Shown here piece by piece: positions 1 to 8,028 of a DNA stretch of 64,000 bases. Source of the DNA: WTAW01 sp964406575. Its GTDB lineage: Bacteria > Acidobacteriota > Aminicenantia > Aminicenantales > Aminicenantaceae. Below the pieces are notes generated by a model. It saw only the letters and a program-made list of their open reading frames with translations. It searched no databases and had not been told where the DNA came from. Location of the stretch: contig CAYOSH010000021.1 of NCBI GenBank assembly GCA_964406575.1, forward strand, positions 5,118 to 69,117, read 5' to 3'. The first letter of the stretch is position 1; each line of letters begins with the position of its first letter. The position numbers were made by a program, and so were the translations under genes.

Positions 1-2
1 TT

Positions 3-320
3 GCCGTGTGTCTGGCAGAATCCGCTTTCTTGAGTGCAAAAAAAATCGGTTTCACAGTCGACCTCCAGGATGACATGCAGGCCGATGCTCTTCTTTTCGG
101 AGAGACCCAATCCCGTATCTGTGTGTCCCTGCGTGCCGAAGTCCTCGAGTCTTTGCGTGCCCTCGCTGAAGATCATGGCGTTCCTTTTTTCGTTCTTGGG
201 AAAACTGGCGGTGCTCACCTGATCATTCATCATATTGGGAAAGAGATCCTCAACATGCCCGTCCTTCGAGGGTATAACATCTGGAAAGAAAACATCCCTA
301 ACGTTTTTAAAATCAAATAA
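3..320 (+). CDS. purL: Phosphoribosylformylglycinamidine synthase II, C-terminal part
   Basis: Only the last ~105 codons are present; the gene enters from the left edge, so no start is visible. The fragment has the AIRS_C-type carboxyl domain of PurL: a stretch LFGETQSRICVSL, then a segment ending LGKTGGAHLII, typical of the ATP/FGAR-binding C-terminal half. PurL makes FGAM from FGAR, glutamine and ATP in purine synthesis. The purN gene about 1.2 kb downstream on the same strand supports a purine context, although an unrelated outer-membrane gene lies between. FGAM synthase identity is fairly certain. Which PurL subtype (large, or small with PurQ/PurS) cannot be told from this piece. Confidence 0.8.
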   Translation, partial: AVCLAESAFLSAKKIGFTVDLQDDMQADALLFGETQSRICVSLRAEVLESLRALAEDHGVPFFVLGKTGGAHLIIHHIGKEILNMPVLRGYNIWKENIPNVFKIK

Positions 321-598
321 TCCTGTTTCTTCAAAGGCTTGTTGTCCGGACAAACATCTTCAAACCTGTGAGAACAAGAATGTGAATTCGCGCAAGGAAA
401 TGACCGTATCGTTTGAGGGGGGAAGCCTTTTCTGAGCAGAACAAACATCCTATTCTCTTCGTGACTGGTGGAAGCGACATCGAGGCCGGGTATGACACGC
501 GCGATCCTCCAGATCCGACTGGGGAACTTATTGTAAACAAAGTTATTGATAATTTTTGCTGCAATAATTAAACTGACTATCAGAAAACAAACGAGAAA

Positions 599-1468
599 TT
601 GAACAACCTTGTGAAAGCCATCAAAAAGCTTGCTATAGTTTTCTTTTTGCTCTCCATCGGCATAACCCAAAGCTTTGCTGTGGAATTCAGCCTTAAAATA
701 GCAGGGGGGATCAGTTTTTTTAAGCCTGAAGAAGTCAATCAAGTTCTTAAAGATTGGGAAGAATATTGGATAACGAGAGCAGACCTGACGAACACCTGGA
801 GTTACCTCGAAGGGGAAGTTTCTACTCTAAAACTGGGTTACGAATTTGAGATTGAACTCATCTTTTCCATGACCTCCCGTTTCGCTCTCGGATTGAGCAG
901 CGGCTATATTTTCAGCGACGTTAACGAGAAAAACACATCGCTGACGATAGAGAAAGTTCTGGGGACGTACAGCCATATCAAGCCCACAAAAATCAGTGCC
1001 ATACCGCTCATCTTATCCGGATACTACATCCAACCGATAAATTCATCGCTCAGTCTATTCTTTAGAGCGGGAGGCGGGCCTATATGGGCCAAATACTTTG
1101 AGAGAGACGGGAATAAAAAAATCGATACGGAAAGTTATTCCTATCCTGAATCTATTTCTGCATCTGCTCAAGGGCAGATCTACCTGCTTGGGCTTGGCGT
1201 TGTTTATAAAACCGAATCCGGGGTCCGTTTCTTCATGGAAGGGACATGGAGAAAGGCGAGCATCCCAGGTTTTTCAGGTGAAAACAAGAATAAAGAAACG
1301 GGGGCGCTGACCTATGTAGAGGAGTACGACTCAGGGCTTGACCTCTGGCAGGCGAAATACCTGATCTCTCCTGAACCACCGGAAGGAGAAAATTATCGAT
1401 CTGTGAGACAAGGAACTATCGATCTCAGCGGCTTTTCCGTAAAAATCGGCATCATGATTCAATTTTAG
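599..1468 (+). CDS. Predicted outer-membrane beta-barrel protein
   Basis: Unrecognised family. The protein (289 residues from a TTG start; a GTG four codons later is equally possible) opens with a basic stretch and a hydrophobic segment ending near QSFA-V, a plausible signal peptide cleaved around residue 27. The rest is rich in alternating polar/aromatic strands (GLSSGYIF, LFFRAGGGPIW) and ends SVKIGIMIQF. A terminal Phe is the usual recognition signal for outer-membrane assembly. It resembles small opacity-type barrels. It lies between purL and purN with about 280 bases of featureless DNA upstream, so its position tells little about function. An outer-membrane structural or porin role is inferred only. 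Confidence 0.6.
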   Translation: MNNLVKAIKKLAIVFFLLSIGITQSFAVEFSLKIAGGISFFKPEEVNQVLKDWEEYWITRADLTNTWSYLEGEVSTLKLGYEFEIELIFSMTSRFALGLSSGYIFSDVNEKNTSLTIEKVLGTYSHIKPTKISAIPLILSGYYIQPINSSLSLFFRAGGGPIWAKYFERDGNKKIDTESYSYPESISASAQGQIYLLGLGVVYKTESGVRFFMEGTWRKASIPGFSGENKNKETGALTYVEEYDSGLDLWQAKYLISPEPPEGENYRSVRQGTIDLSGFSVKIGIMIQF

Positions 1469-1504
1469 AATTGTAATTTTGAGTGTTCAAGTAAAGGAAC
1501 GAAA

Positions 1505-2140
1505 ATGTCTGATGAAATATTCCGAAGTCCAAAAAAAAGAGGGAAGATTGCCGTATTCCTCTCCGGAAGAGGGTCGAATTTTATGGCCATTCATGATGGG
1601 ATCCTGGCGGGAAAAATTAACGCGGATATCGACCTGGTTTTCAGTAATAAAAAGGAAGCGCCTGGATTGCACATCGCTCAAGAGCGCAATCTCCGGATTT
1701 TGTTCCTCAACCCCAAAGAGTTTACGTCGCGGGAGGACTATGACCGAAAGGTCGTCGAAGAGCTTCAAAAACGGAAGACTGACCTCGTTTGCCTTGCTGG
1801 ATACATGCGAATTTTGACTCCCATTTTCTGCAGCGCGCTCAGGAACAGGATCATAAACATTCATCCGGCCCTGCTGCCTTCTTTTCCGGGACTTCATGTG
1901 CAGCAAAAGGCTATCGATTGGGGAGTCCGGTATTCGGGGGCCACAGTCCATTTTGTGACTCCTGAGGTGGACATGGGGCCGATCATCATCCAAGCTGTCG
2001 TGCCCGTGCTACAGGAGGACACAGAAGAAACACTGAGCGAAAGGATTTTAAGAGAAGAGCACAAGATCTATCCCGAGGCCGTCAGGTTGTATTTTGAGGG
2101 GAGATTGGAAGTCCACGGCCGTCGCGTATTGATCCTATGA
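1505..2140 (+). CDS. purN: Phosphoribosylglycinamide formyltransferase (GAR transformylase 1)
   Basis: It transfers the formyl group of 10-formyltetrahydrofolate to GAR, the third step of purine synthesis. The 211-residue length matches PurN. Visible motifs are the phosphate-binding start FLSGRGSNFMAIHDG (~19-33), the folate pocket CLAGYMRILTP, and the catalytic block NIHPALLPSFPG with the Asn and His of the active site, followed by GATVHFVTPEVDMGP, which carries the catalytic Asp. ATG is preceded by AAGGAA. It lies downstream of purL with an outer-membrane gene between them, so cotranscription is uncertain. About 200 bases without a gene follow before the convergent thyX; I see nothing in them. 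Confidence 0.95.
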   Translation: MSDEIFRSPKKRGKIAVFLSGRGSNFMAIHDGILAGKINADIDLVFSNKKEAPGLHIAQERNLRILFLNPKEFTSREDYDRKVVEELQKRKTDLVCLAGYMRILTPIFCSALRNRIINIHPALLPSFPGLHVQQKAIDWGVRYSGATVHFVTPEVDMGPIIIQAVVPVLQEDTEETLSERILREEHKIYPEAVRLYFEGRLEVHGRRVLIL

Positions 2141-2338
2141 TGTATCGCTGACTTTTTGATCCTTTCGCCTCACGATTTAGCCCTTAAAGTGTAGGGCTCG
2201 CCGCAATCATGGATGCCGGATCTATCGGGATATTAACTTCCTATGATGGGGACAAGAAACTTAGCGAGAAAATCGGGCAGAATTTCGCTTTAGATCCATC
2301 TCACAGATCGATAGTTTGGATGACCCGATGGGTGGGAA

Positions 2339-3862
2339 TCAAAGTGCCGATCCGATTTTTGCTGGCATCAGTTTCGGAGATTTCCTAAAAAGCTCTTTGT
2401 ATAACTCCGGGTAAGAGTTCTTAGCCCCGACAAGGCGGAAGGTCAGGGGCATGACCTCCTTCGCTTTCCGACTCATCTCGCCCACAATCTGGCGGATATC
2501 CCATTGAGCGGACGGATCCTCTCTGAGTCTCGCCATATGGTATAACTCCCGCGCATTGACTCTCATCAGCACACGTCGCCTGTGGGCATTTGTCAAGATA
2601 TATTCAGCCCCTGTTGTCAGGGACTCCTTGAGTTTCCTGTAGCACTCTTCTGTCTGGTCGATGACAGCTTTGAATTCCTGTTGGGTTCCGATGTTTTTAA
2701 TGGATTGGGGGAGAGTGACTCCCAACTCCAAGTCGTAAGGCTGTGCCGTCAACGTAGCCATCCGATGTCTTTTGAGCTGGGCAAAACATGTGGCAGAAAT
2801 CACCAGGTCAAACGTCAGGTCGACGTACTCGAATTCCCTGAGGACGGCGTCAAAAAACTCCATATGCTGAAACGCGGTCTTGCACATATCCTTTTTCTGT
2901 TTTTGCTCCAAAGCCTTCGCTTGAAGCAAACAGTCTTTGTAGGAGTGTAGGGAGGATGTGTGCAGGAGTGAAGCCACCAATCTTGTATCACCGTCAGCCG
3001 TGTGGTCCACCAGTTGGACACACTCTCTGTCCCTTCTTCTCTCAATATTTTCTTTCCTTTTTTTTGGCCCTCCACCGAAGGGCAGAAGCTCCGTCTTTTT
3101 CACAAGATTTTTATAGGTTTTTGCGTCATATTCATTGGCTTCGGTGAAGAGAATGATCGAGGGAGCAACTGCCTTTGCCAACTCATATATCTTCTGGTTG
3201 AGCATTTTGATCTCGGCCAGTTCTTTGGAGGCAAAACGGCGGATAAGAAATTCCAGATTTCTGGCATTGGCTGTCAATCCCAGCTGGCCCAAAGTCGCCA
3301 GGCTCACACAATACCGGGCGTCTTCCTTGGCCCAGCCATTCAGGACCGCATGCTTCTTCGAATCCGCTGCGAGTTCGGGAAAGCATTCAAAAAAATACGG
3401 TTTAAGTTTCCTGTAAAGTTTATGATAGAGAGCATTTTGGGTTTTAATGACCTCCAGAAAAATCTTCTGTTTTCCCGCCTTCTTTATCTCCTCCGGCAAG
3501 ATAACGTCATCTTCCAGCTTAACATAGCGCTGGGATTTCTCCGTGTAGGAACAGAGGCGAAATTTTTCGATCTCCTCGATAGCCAGTCGGCTCACCCCGA
3601 TAATATCAAAATTGAAGACAGCATGTTCTGCCACTGAATGATGGCCCATTTTGAAGATGATGTTTTTGTTCGACCGTCTGGCTCTTTCCACCTCTGTTCT
3701 GGCTACTGCTCTCAAGGCATCTACAGAACGTGGATCCCGAGATATCCGCGCATAAGCCGCAGACATGGTTTCGGGTGTGACATTCTGGAGGGACGGACTG
3801 TTTTTCTTCAGATCATCGATCACCGAACTATCGATGTTGTATCCGGCAAGCAGGACTTTCAT
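2339..3862 (-). CDS. thyX: Tandem (two-domain) flavin-dependent thymidylate synthase
   Basis: ThyX methylates dUMP using methylenetetrahydrofolate, FAD and NAD(P)H. Usual ThyX chains are about 220-250 residues and act as tetramers; this one is 507 residues and holds two ThyX-like halves. The N half has GHHSVAEHAVF (~73-83) and KFRLCSYTEKSQRY (~100-113), which matches the signature RHRxxSxNExSxRY except that its RH is replaced by KF. The C half keeps RHR (~365-367) but has lost the following serines, and has the conserved NARELYHMARLR helix. The two halves therefore each keep part of the motif. I start at the ATG at 3862, preceded by GAGAAAA, because the upstream TTG extension is not conserved-looking. 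No thyA is seen. The family is certain; the activity of a split motif is inferred. Confidence 0.85.
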   Translation of the reverse strand: MKVLLAGYNIDSSVIDDLKKNSPSLQNVTPETMSAAYARISRDPRSVDALRAVARTEVERARRSNKNIIFKMGHHSVAEHAVFNFDIIGVSRLAIEEIEKFRLCSYTEKSQRYVKLEDDVILPEEIKKAGKQKIFLEVIKTQNALYHKLYRKLKPYFFECFPELAADSKKHAVLNGWAKEDARYCVSLATLGQLGLTANARNLEFLIRRFASKELAEIKMLNQKIYELAKAVAPSIILFTEANEYDAKTYKNLVKKTELLPFGGGPKKRKENIERRRDRECVQLVDHTADGDTRLVASLLHTSSLHSYKDCLLQAKALEQKQKKDMCKTAFQHMEFFDAVLREFEYVDLTFDLVISATCFAQLKRHRMATLTAQPYDLELGVTLPQSIKNIGTQQEFKAVIDQTEECYRKLKESLTTGAEYILTNAHRRRVLMRVNARELYHMARLREDPSAQWDIRQIVGEMSRKAKEVMPLTFRLVGAKNSYPELYKELFRKSPKLMPAKIGSAL

Positions 3863-3967
3863 TTTTTTCTCTACAATAAGAGACCCAAAGGGCAATTGTC
3901 AAACAGAATAGCAGCTCAATGCACGGCCTTCTCTAGGGCACAAGCGGGACACCCGGCGAATCATTCA

Positions 3968-5398
3968 TTACGGTTTGCTCTTACCCGATTTCAACTTGCC
4001 AGGAATCCCCGGTTCTGTCATTTCCCATGGATCGAGAACGGCCTTTATGCTCTTATCATCAAGGTCACCTTTAGCCCTCAGGATATCCCCCAGAGTCTTC
4101 CCCTTTTCAAGAGCTTCCTCTGCCACTTCTGCAGAGCGCAGATATCCGATATGCGGGGACAGGGCGGTCACAATCCCCATGCTTTGCTCTGCGTACCAAC
4201 GGCAGCGCTCTTTATTCACACGGATACCCCTGATGCATCTCAAACTTACCTCTTTAATGGCATTGGTGAGAATAGAAATCATGAAGTCGAGGTTGAAGGC
4301 GATGACAGGCATCATCACATTGAGCTCCAACTGGCCAGCTTGAGCAGCTCCGCTGACGACCAGGTCACTCCCGATGACCTGATAGCAGACCATGTTCAGC
4401 ATCTCAAGCATGGACGGGTTGGTTTTACCCGGCATCATGGAAGACCCCGGAGCCACCGCGGGCAGGCTGATCTCGGCCAGTCCGGTCTTCGGACCCGAGG
4501 CAAGGAGGCGGAGGTCGTTGGCAATCCTATTCAACTCGATGGCCAGGTTCCTCAGGCCCGCAGACACTTCAGCCATGGGCCGCATGCTCTGCATCGTTTC
4601 TCTAAGATCATCCGCAGGAACCAGAGGAAATCCCGTCTGTTCAGCCAGGCGTTTCACCATCATTCCGGCGTATTCCGGTGCCGTGTTCAATCCCGTGCCC
4701 ACAGCGCTTCCTCCGATCCCTAAAGCATACAGTGAACGTTCTGCAGATTCGAGAAAAAGCCGTGTTTGCGATATCGCTTTTCCGTAGGCTCTGAATTCCT
4801 GGCCCAACCGGATGGGTGCGGCGTCTTGCAGATGAGTCCTGCCCGATTTGATGACACCATCGAACTCATCAGCTTTAGCGCCAAAGATCTGCGCCATCTC
4901 ATCGAGGATAGCATAGAAGTCCTCTTTAAGAAGTGTAAGCACTGCCAGCCGCATGGCTGTCGGGAAAACATCGTTTGTGCTCTGTCCCATATTCACGTGG
5001 TCATTGGGATGGACAAGTGTGTATTGTCCTTTTGTCCCACCCAGCAGTTCTTCTGCGCGGTTGGCGATCACCTCATTGCAATTCATATGAAAGGATGTTC
5101 CGGCTCCCATCTGAAACACGTCCACGATGAATTGATACTCAAATTTGCCTTCAAGAACCTCGAGGCATGCTTTCTCTATGGCCATAGATTTTGCCTCTTC
5201 TAGCTGTCCCAACTCCCGGTGAACACTGGCTGCGGCACGTTTGATCTGCACAGTGGCTCTAACCATGCTCAACGGATTTTTCAGCCCGCTTATCGGAAAA
5301 TTCAAAGAAGCTCTGAGTGACTGGATCCCATAATAGGCATCTTCAGGTACAGAAAGCTCCCCGAGAGAATCCCTTTCTTTACGTGTTTTTTGTGCCAT
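3968..5398 (-). CDS. aspA: Aspartate ammonia-lyase (aspartase), fumarase/aspartase superfamily
   Basis: It deaminates L-aspartate to fumarate. The superfamily signature GSSMMPGKTNP is present, with NDVFPTAMRLA and SGRTHLQDA substrate loops. The opening DSLGELSVPEDAYYGIQSLRA and the tail LDPWEMTEPGIPG look more like AspA than class II fumarase, which generally has AQTQRA. A fumarase cannot be excluded without alignment. The longest frame would begin at 5494, but ATG at 5398 has a strong GAGGAG seven bases upstream and gives the standard ~476 residues. It is divergent from sdhA; the pair could feed fumarate to a fumarate reductase or take it from succinate dehydrogenase. Confidence 0.82.
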   Translation of the reverse strand: MAQKTRKERDSLGELSVPEDAYYGIQSLRASLNFPISGLKNPLSMVRATVQIKRAAASVHRELGQLEEAKSMAIEKACLEVLEGKFEYQFIVDVFQMGAGTSFHMNCNEVIANRAEELLGGTKGQYTLVHPNDHVNMGQSTNDVFPTAMRLAVLTLLKEDFYAILDEMAQIFGAKADEFDGVIKSGRTHLQDAAPIRLGQEFRAYGKAISQTRLFLESAERSLYALGIGGSAVGTGLNTAPEYAGMMVKRLAEQTGFPLVPADDLRETMQSMRPMAEVSAGLRNLAIELNRIANDLRLLASGPKTGLAEISLPAVAPGSSMMPGKTNPSMLEMLNMVCYQVIGSDLVVSGAAQAGQLELNVMMPVIAFNLDFMISILTNAIKEVSLRCIRGIRVNKERCRWYAEQSMGIVTALSPHIGYLRSAEVAEEALEKGKTLGDILRAKGDLDDKSIKAVLDPWEMTEPGIPGKLKSGKSKP

Positions 5399-5506
5399 CG
5401 ATACACTCCTCTTCGGATTCATCGGATCTGTTCGAGAACCGACAGGTCGACCGAATGTGTCCACCATTTTAGAGCAGTCTCCCGCCAAGGTCAAATTCAG
5501 GACATC

Positions 5507-5535
5507 TTGACAATCCCGGCAGCAGAAATTACTTT
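5507..5535 (+). promoter_or_regulatory. Probable sigma-70-type promoter of sdhAB
   Basis: TTGACA at 5507-5512 is followed after exactly 17 bases by TACTTT at 5530-5535. The -35 is perfect and the -10 poor. It lies 34 bases before the sdhA ATG in the aspA-sdhA divergent gap, and AGAGGAA precedes the start codon. Confidence 0.4.
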
Positions 5536-5568
5536 TAAAGGTCTATCTTTGATCTTAGAGGAAATCCT

Positions 5569-7302
5569 ATGTTTGAATACGAAGCTCTCATCGTGGGTGC
5601 GGGCGGAGCAGGGTTGTATGCAGCTCTTGAAGCCAGCAAAACAGGAAAGACCGCGGTCTTGTCCAAGCTCTATCCCGTCAGGTCGCATACCGGCGCTGCC
5701 CAAGGAGGGATAGGGGCTGCGCTCGGGAACCTTGAAGAGGATAAACCCATATGGCATGCCTTTGACACAGTCAAGGGAGGTGATTACCTCACAGACCAGA
5801 ATGCCGCTAGCATTCTCGCCGAGGACGCCATTCAGGCTGTTTACGAGCTCGAGAATAAAGGCTTGCCCTTTAGCCGCACTCCCCAGGGTCTCATCGATCA
5901 GCGCAGGTTCGGCGGCCATACGCGGAACTTCGGTGAAGCACCTGTCCGGCGGGCCTGTTACGCCGCAGACAGAACCGGACACATGATCCTCCAAACTCTC
6001 TTCCAGCAGTGTATAAAAGAAAATGTGGCATTTTTTGATGAGTACACCGTTTTGGACGTTTTGATCCAAGGACACCAATGCAGAGGATTAGTTGCAGGGG
6101 ACCTCGCGACCGGAGAGATCCATCTTTTCAAAGCCAAAGCTGTTCTTTTTGCGACAGGAGGTTTCGGCCGCATCTTTCGCATCACGTCCAATGCGTACGC
6201 CAACACGGGAGATGGGCAAGCTTTGCTCGCCAAACGGGGTGTTCCTCTCGAGGACATGGAGTTTTATCAGTTCCATCCCACAGGAATTCGCGGTTTGGGC
6301 ATTCTCATCACAGAAGCAGTCAGGGGGGAAGGAGGAATACTGCGGAACGCCAAGGGGGAACGTTTCATGGAGAGATACGCGCCCACACTGCTGGACCTGG
6401 CACCCCGAGACATGATCTCAAGGGCAATCCATACGGAAATCCAGGAACTCCGGGGGGTCAAAGGGGATGGCTCTGTGGATGACTATATTTATCTTGATGC
6501 CACACATCTTGGGAAGGACGCCATCGAGGCCAAACTCCCCGATATCGCTGAATTTTCTCGCACCTACCTCGGTGTCGACCCCGCAGAAAAGCCCATGTCC
6601 GTCCACCCCACGGCCCACTATGCCATGGGAGGCATTCCCACCGACCTCGACGGAAGGGTGATCTTCGACAGTTCGGGCAAAACCTATGAAGGACTGTATG
6701 CGGCTGGCGAATGTGCGTGTGTTTCTGTTCATGGAGCAAACAGGTTGGGCACAAACAGCCTTGTCGAATTGGTCGTTTTCGGTCGCCGCGCAGGACAACA
6801 TATGGCACAGTTTGTGAAGGGTGCAGACTTTGGGACCGTCTCCGCTGATGCTCCAGAAGCTGTACGGAAAAGACTGGCGGAGCTGCGTCGCCAAGAGAAA
6901 TGCCCCAATCCCGAATCTCTGCGCCGGGAGATGCAACATGTGATGATGGAAAACGTGGGAATCATCCGCAATAGGGAAAACATGGCAAAAGCACAGAAGG
7001 CCCTGAGAGAACTGCGCCAGGTCTATACACAAATAAGGGCCAACGACCCCAGCAGGGCTTTTAACACACAAGTGCTCGAGATCACGGAATTGGGACATCT
7101 CCTGGAATTGGCCTACATGGTGGTGACATGCGCTCTCAACAGGCAGGAAAGCCGTGGTGCCCACGCAAGGGAAGATTTCGCGGAGAGGGATGACAATAAT
7201 TGGCTCAAACACACCCTGGCATGGTTTGAGGGCGAAAATATCAGAATCGATTATAGAAATGTCGATATTTCCCGTTGGGAACCTAAACCGCGGAAATATT
7301 AA
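5569..7302 (+). CDS. sdhA: Succinate dehydrogenase / fumarate reductase flavoprotein subunit
   Basis: This subunit carries covalent FAD and interconverts succinate and fumarate at the membrane. The dinucleotide-binding GAGGAGLYAALEA lies at the N terminus and RSHTGAAQGGI (His40) provides the histidine to which FAD is attached. Active-site blocks HPTGIRGLGILITEAVRGEGG and APRDMISRAI, the capping segment HPTAHYAMGGIPTD, and the terminal HGANRLGTNSLVELVVFGRRAG are all in order. 577 residues is normal for SdhA. The ATG follows AGAGGAAATCCT. sdhB begins 12 bases after its stop. No sdhC/D membrane anchors are adjacent, so the physiological direction cannot be read from the locus. Confidence 0.93.
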   Translation: MFEYEALIVGAGGAGLYAALEASKTGKTAVLSKLYPVRSHTGAAQGGIGAALGNLEEDKPIWHAFDTVKGGDYLTDQNAASILAEDAIQAVYELENKGLPFSRTPQGLIDQRRFGGHTRNFGEAPVRRACYAADRTGHMILQTLFQQCIKENVAFFDEYTVLDVLIQGHQCRGLVAGDLATGEIHLFKAKAVLFATGGFGRIFRITSNAYANTGDGQALLAKRGVPLEDMEFYQFHPTGIRGLGILITEAVRGEGGILRNAKGERFMERYAPTLLDLAPRDMISRAIHTEIQELRGVKGDGSVDDYIYLDATHLGKDAIEAKLPDIAEFSRTYLGVDPAEKPMSVHPTAHYAMGGIPTDLDGRVIFDSSGKTYEGLYAAGECACVSVHGANRLGTNSLVELVVFGRRAGQHMAQFVKGADFGTVSADAPEAVRKRLAELRRQEKCPNPESLRREMQHVMMENVGIIRNRENMAKAQKALRELRQVYTQIRANDPSRAFNTQVLEITELGHLLELAYMVVTCALNRQESRGAHAREDFAERDDNNWLKHTLAWFEGENIRIDYRNVDISRWEPKPRKY

Positions 7303-7314
7303 TGGGGAGGGACG

Positions 7315-8028
7315 ATGAAAATCACTCTGGAGATACAGCGATTCAATCCAGAAACCGACATAAAACCCTACACCCAAAAATACGCGGTCAATGCCGAACT
7401 CACAGACAGGTTGCTCTCAGTTCTTTTGGAAATCAAGGCAACGCAAGACCCGACTCTGGGGATCCGCAGGAGTTGTGCCCACGGCGTGTGTGGCTCAGAT
7501 GCCATGGTGATCAACGGAAAGGAGCGTCTGGCATGTAAGACGCTCATCCAGGATGTTGCCCGAGAAGAAGAAGCAACCATCCGTGTAGAACCTCTGCGAA
7601 ACCTGCCTATCCAGAGGGATCTCATGGTGGACCAGCATAAATTTTTCGAAAATTACATGTGTGTGAAGCCGTATTTTATCAGCTCCGAAGAGCCGGGAAA
7701 GAAGGAATTCCGTCAATCTCCCGAGGAGAGGCAAAAATTCGAAGAGGGGATAAAATGCATCCTCTGTATCTCTTGCTATTCGGCATGCCCTGTCATCCAG
7801 GAAGTCAATCCTAATTTTATTGGCCCTGCAGCTGTGGTCCAGGCCTCACGATTCAATGACGACAGCCGCGATGAAGGATTTGAAGAGCGCCTTCCCCAGT
7901 TGGATCATCCCGATGGTGTCTGGCCCTGCGAAAGCCGTTTTGAATGCACGCGCGTCTGCCCGAGAGGGATCAAGATCACAAAAACCATCAACCTCACCAA
8001 GCGCAAAATCCAACGGCAGAAATCTTAG
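7315..8028 (+). CDS. sdhB: Succinate dehydrogenase / fumarate reductase iron-sulfur subunit
   Basis: It passes electrons from the SdhA flavin through three clusters. The 2Fe-2S ferredoxin-like part has CAHGVCGSDAM followed by a Cys in LACKT; an Asp stands in for one ligand, as in E. coli SdhB. The second domain has CILCISCYSACP for the 4Fe-4S cluster and CESRFECTRVCPRG for the 3Fe-4S/4Fe-4S pair. The 237-residue length is standard. Its GGAGGG ribosome site lies just after the sdhA stop. The 3' end overlaps the convergent rtcB by four bases (TTAG shared), so no membrane-anchor gene can follow here. Confidence 0.93.
   Translation: MKITLEIQRFNPETDIKPYTQKYAVNAELTDRLLSVLLEIKATQDPTLGIRRSCAHGVCGSDAMVINGKERLACKTLIQDVAREEEATIRVEPLRNLPIQRDLMVDQHKFFENYMCVKPYFISSEEPGKKEFRQSPEERQKFEEGIKCILCISCYSACPVIQEVNPNFIGPAAVVQASRFNDDSRDEGFEERLPQLDHPDGVWPCESRFECTRVCPRGIKITKTINLTKRKIQRQKS

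Noticed and set aside
230..742. Long minus-strand frame between purL and the outer-membrane gene
   Set aside because: It overlaps both plus-strand genes, has no family resemblance and reads as a shadow frame.
3638..4723. A 361-codon plus-strand frame opposite thyX and aspA
   Set aside because: The minus-strand genes are clearly real; the plus frame has His/Arg/Ser-rich, non-protein-like composition.
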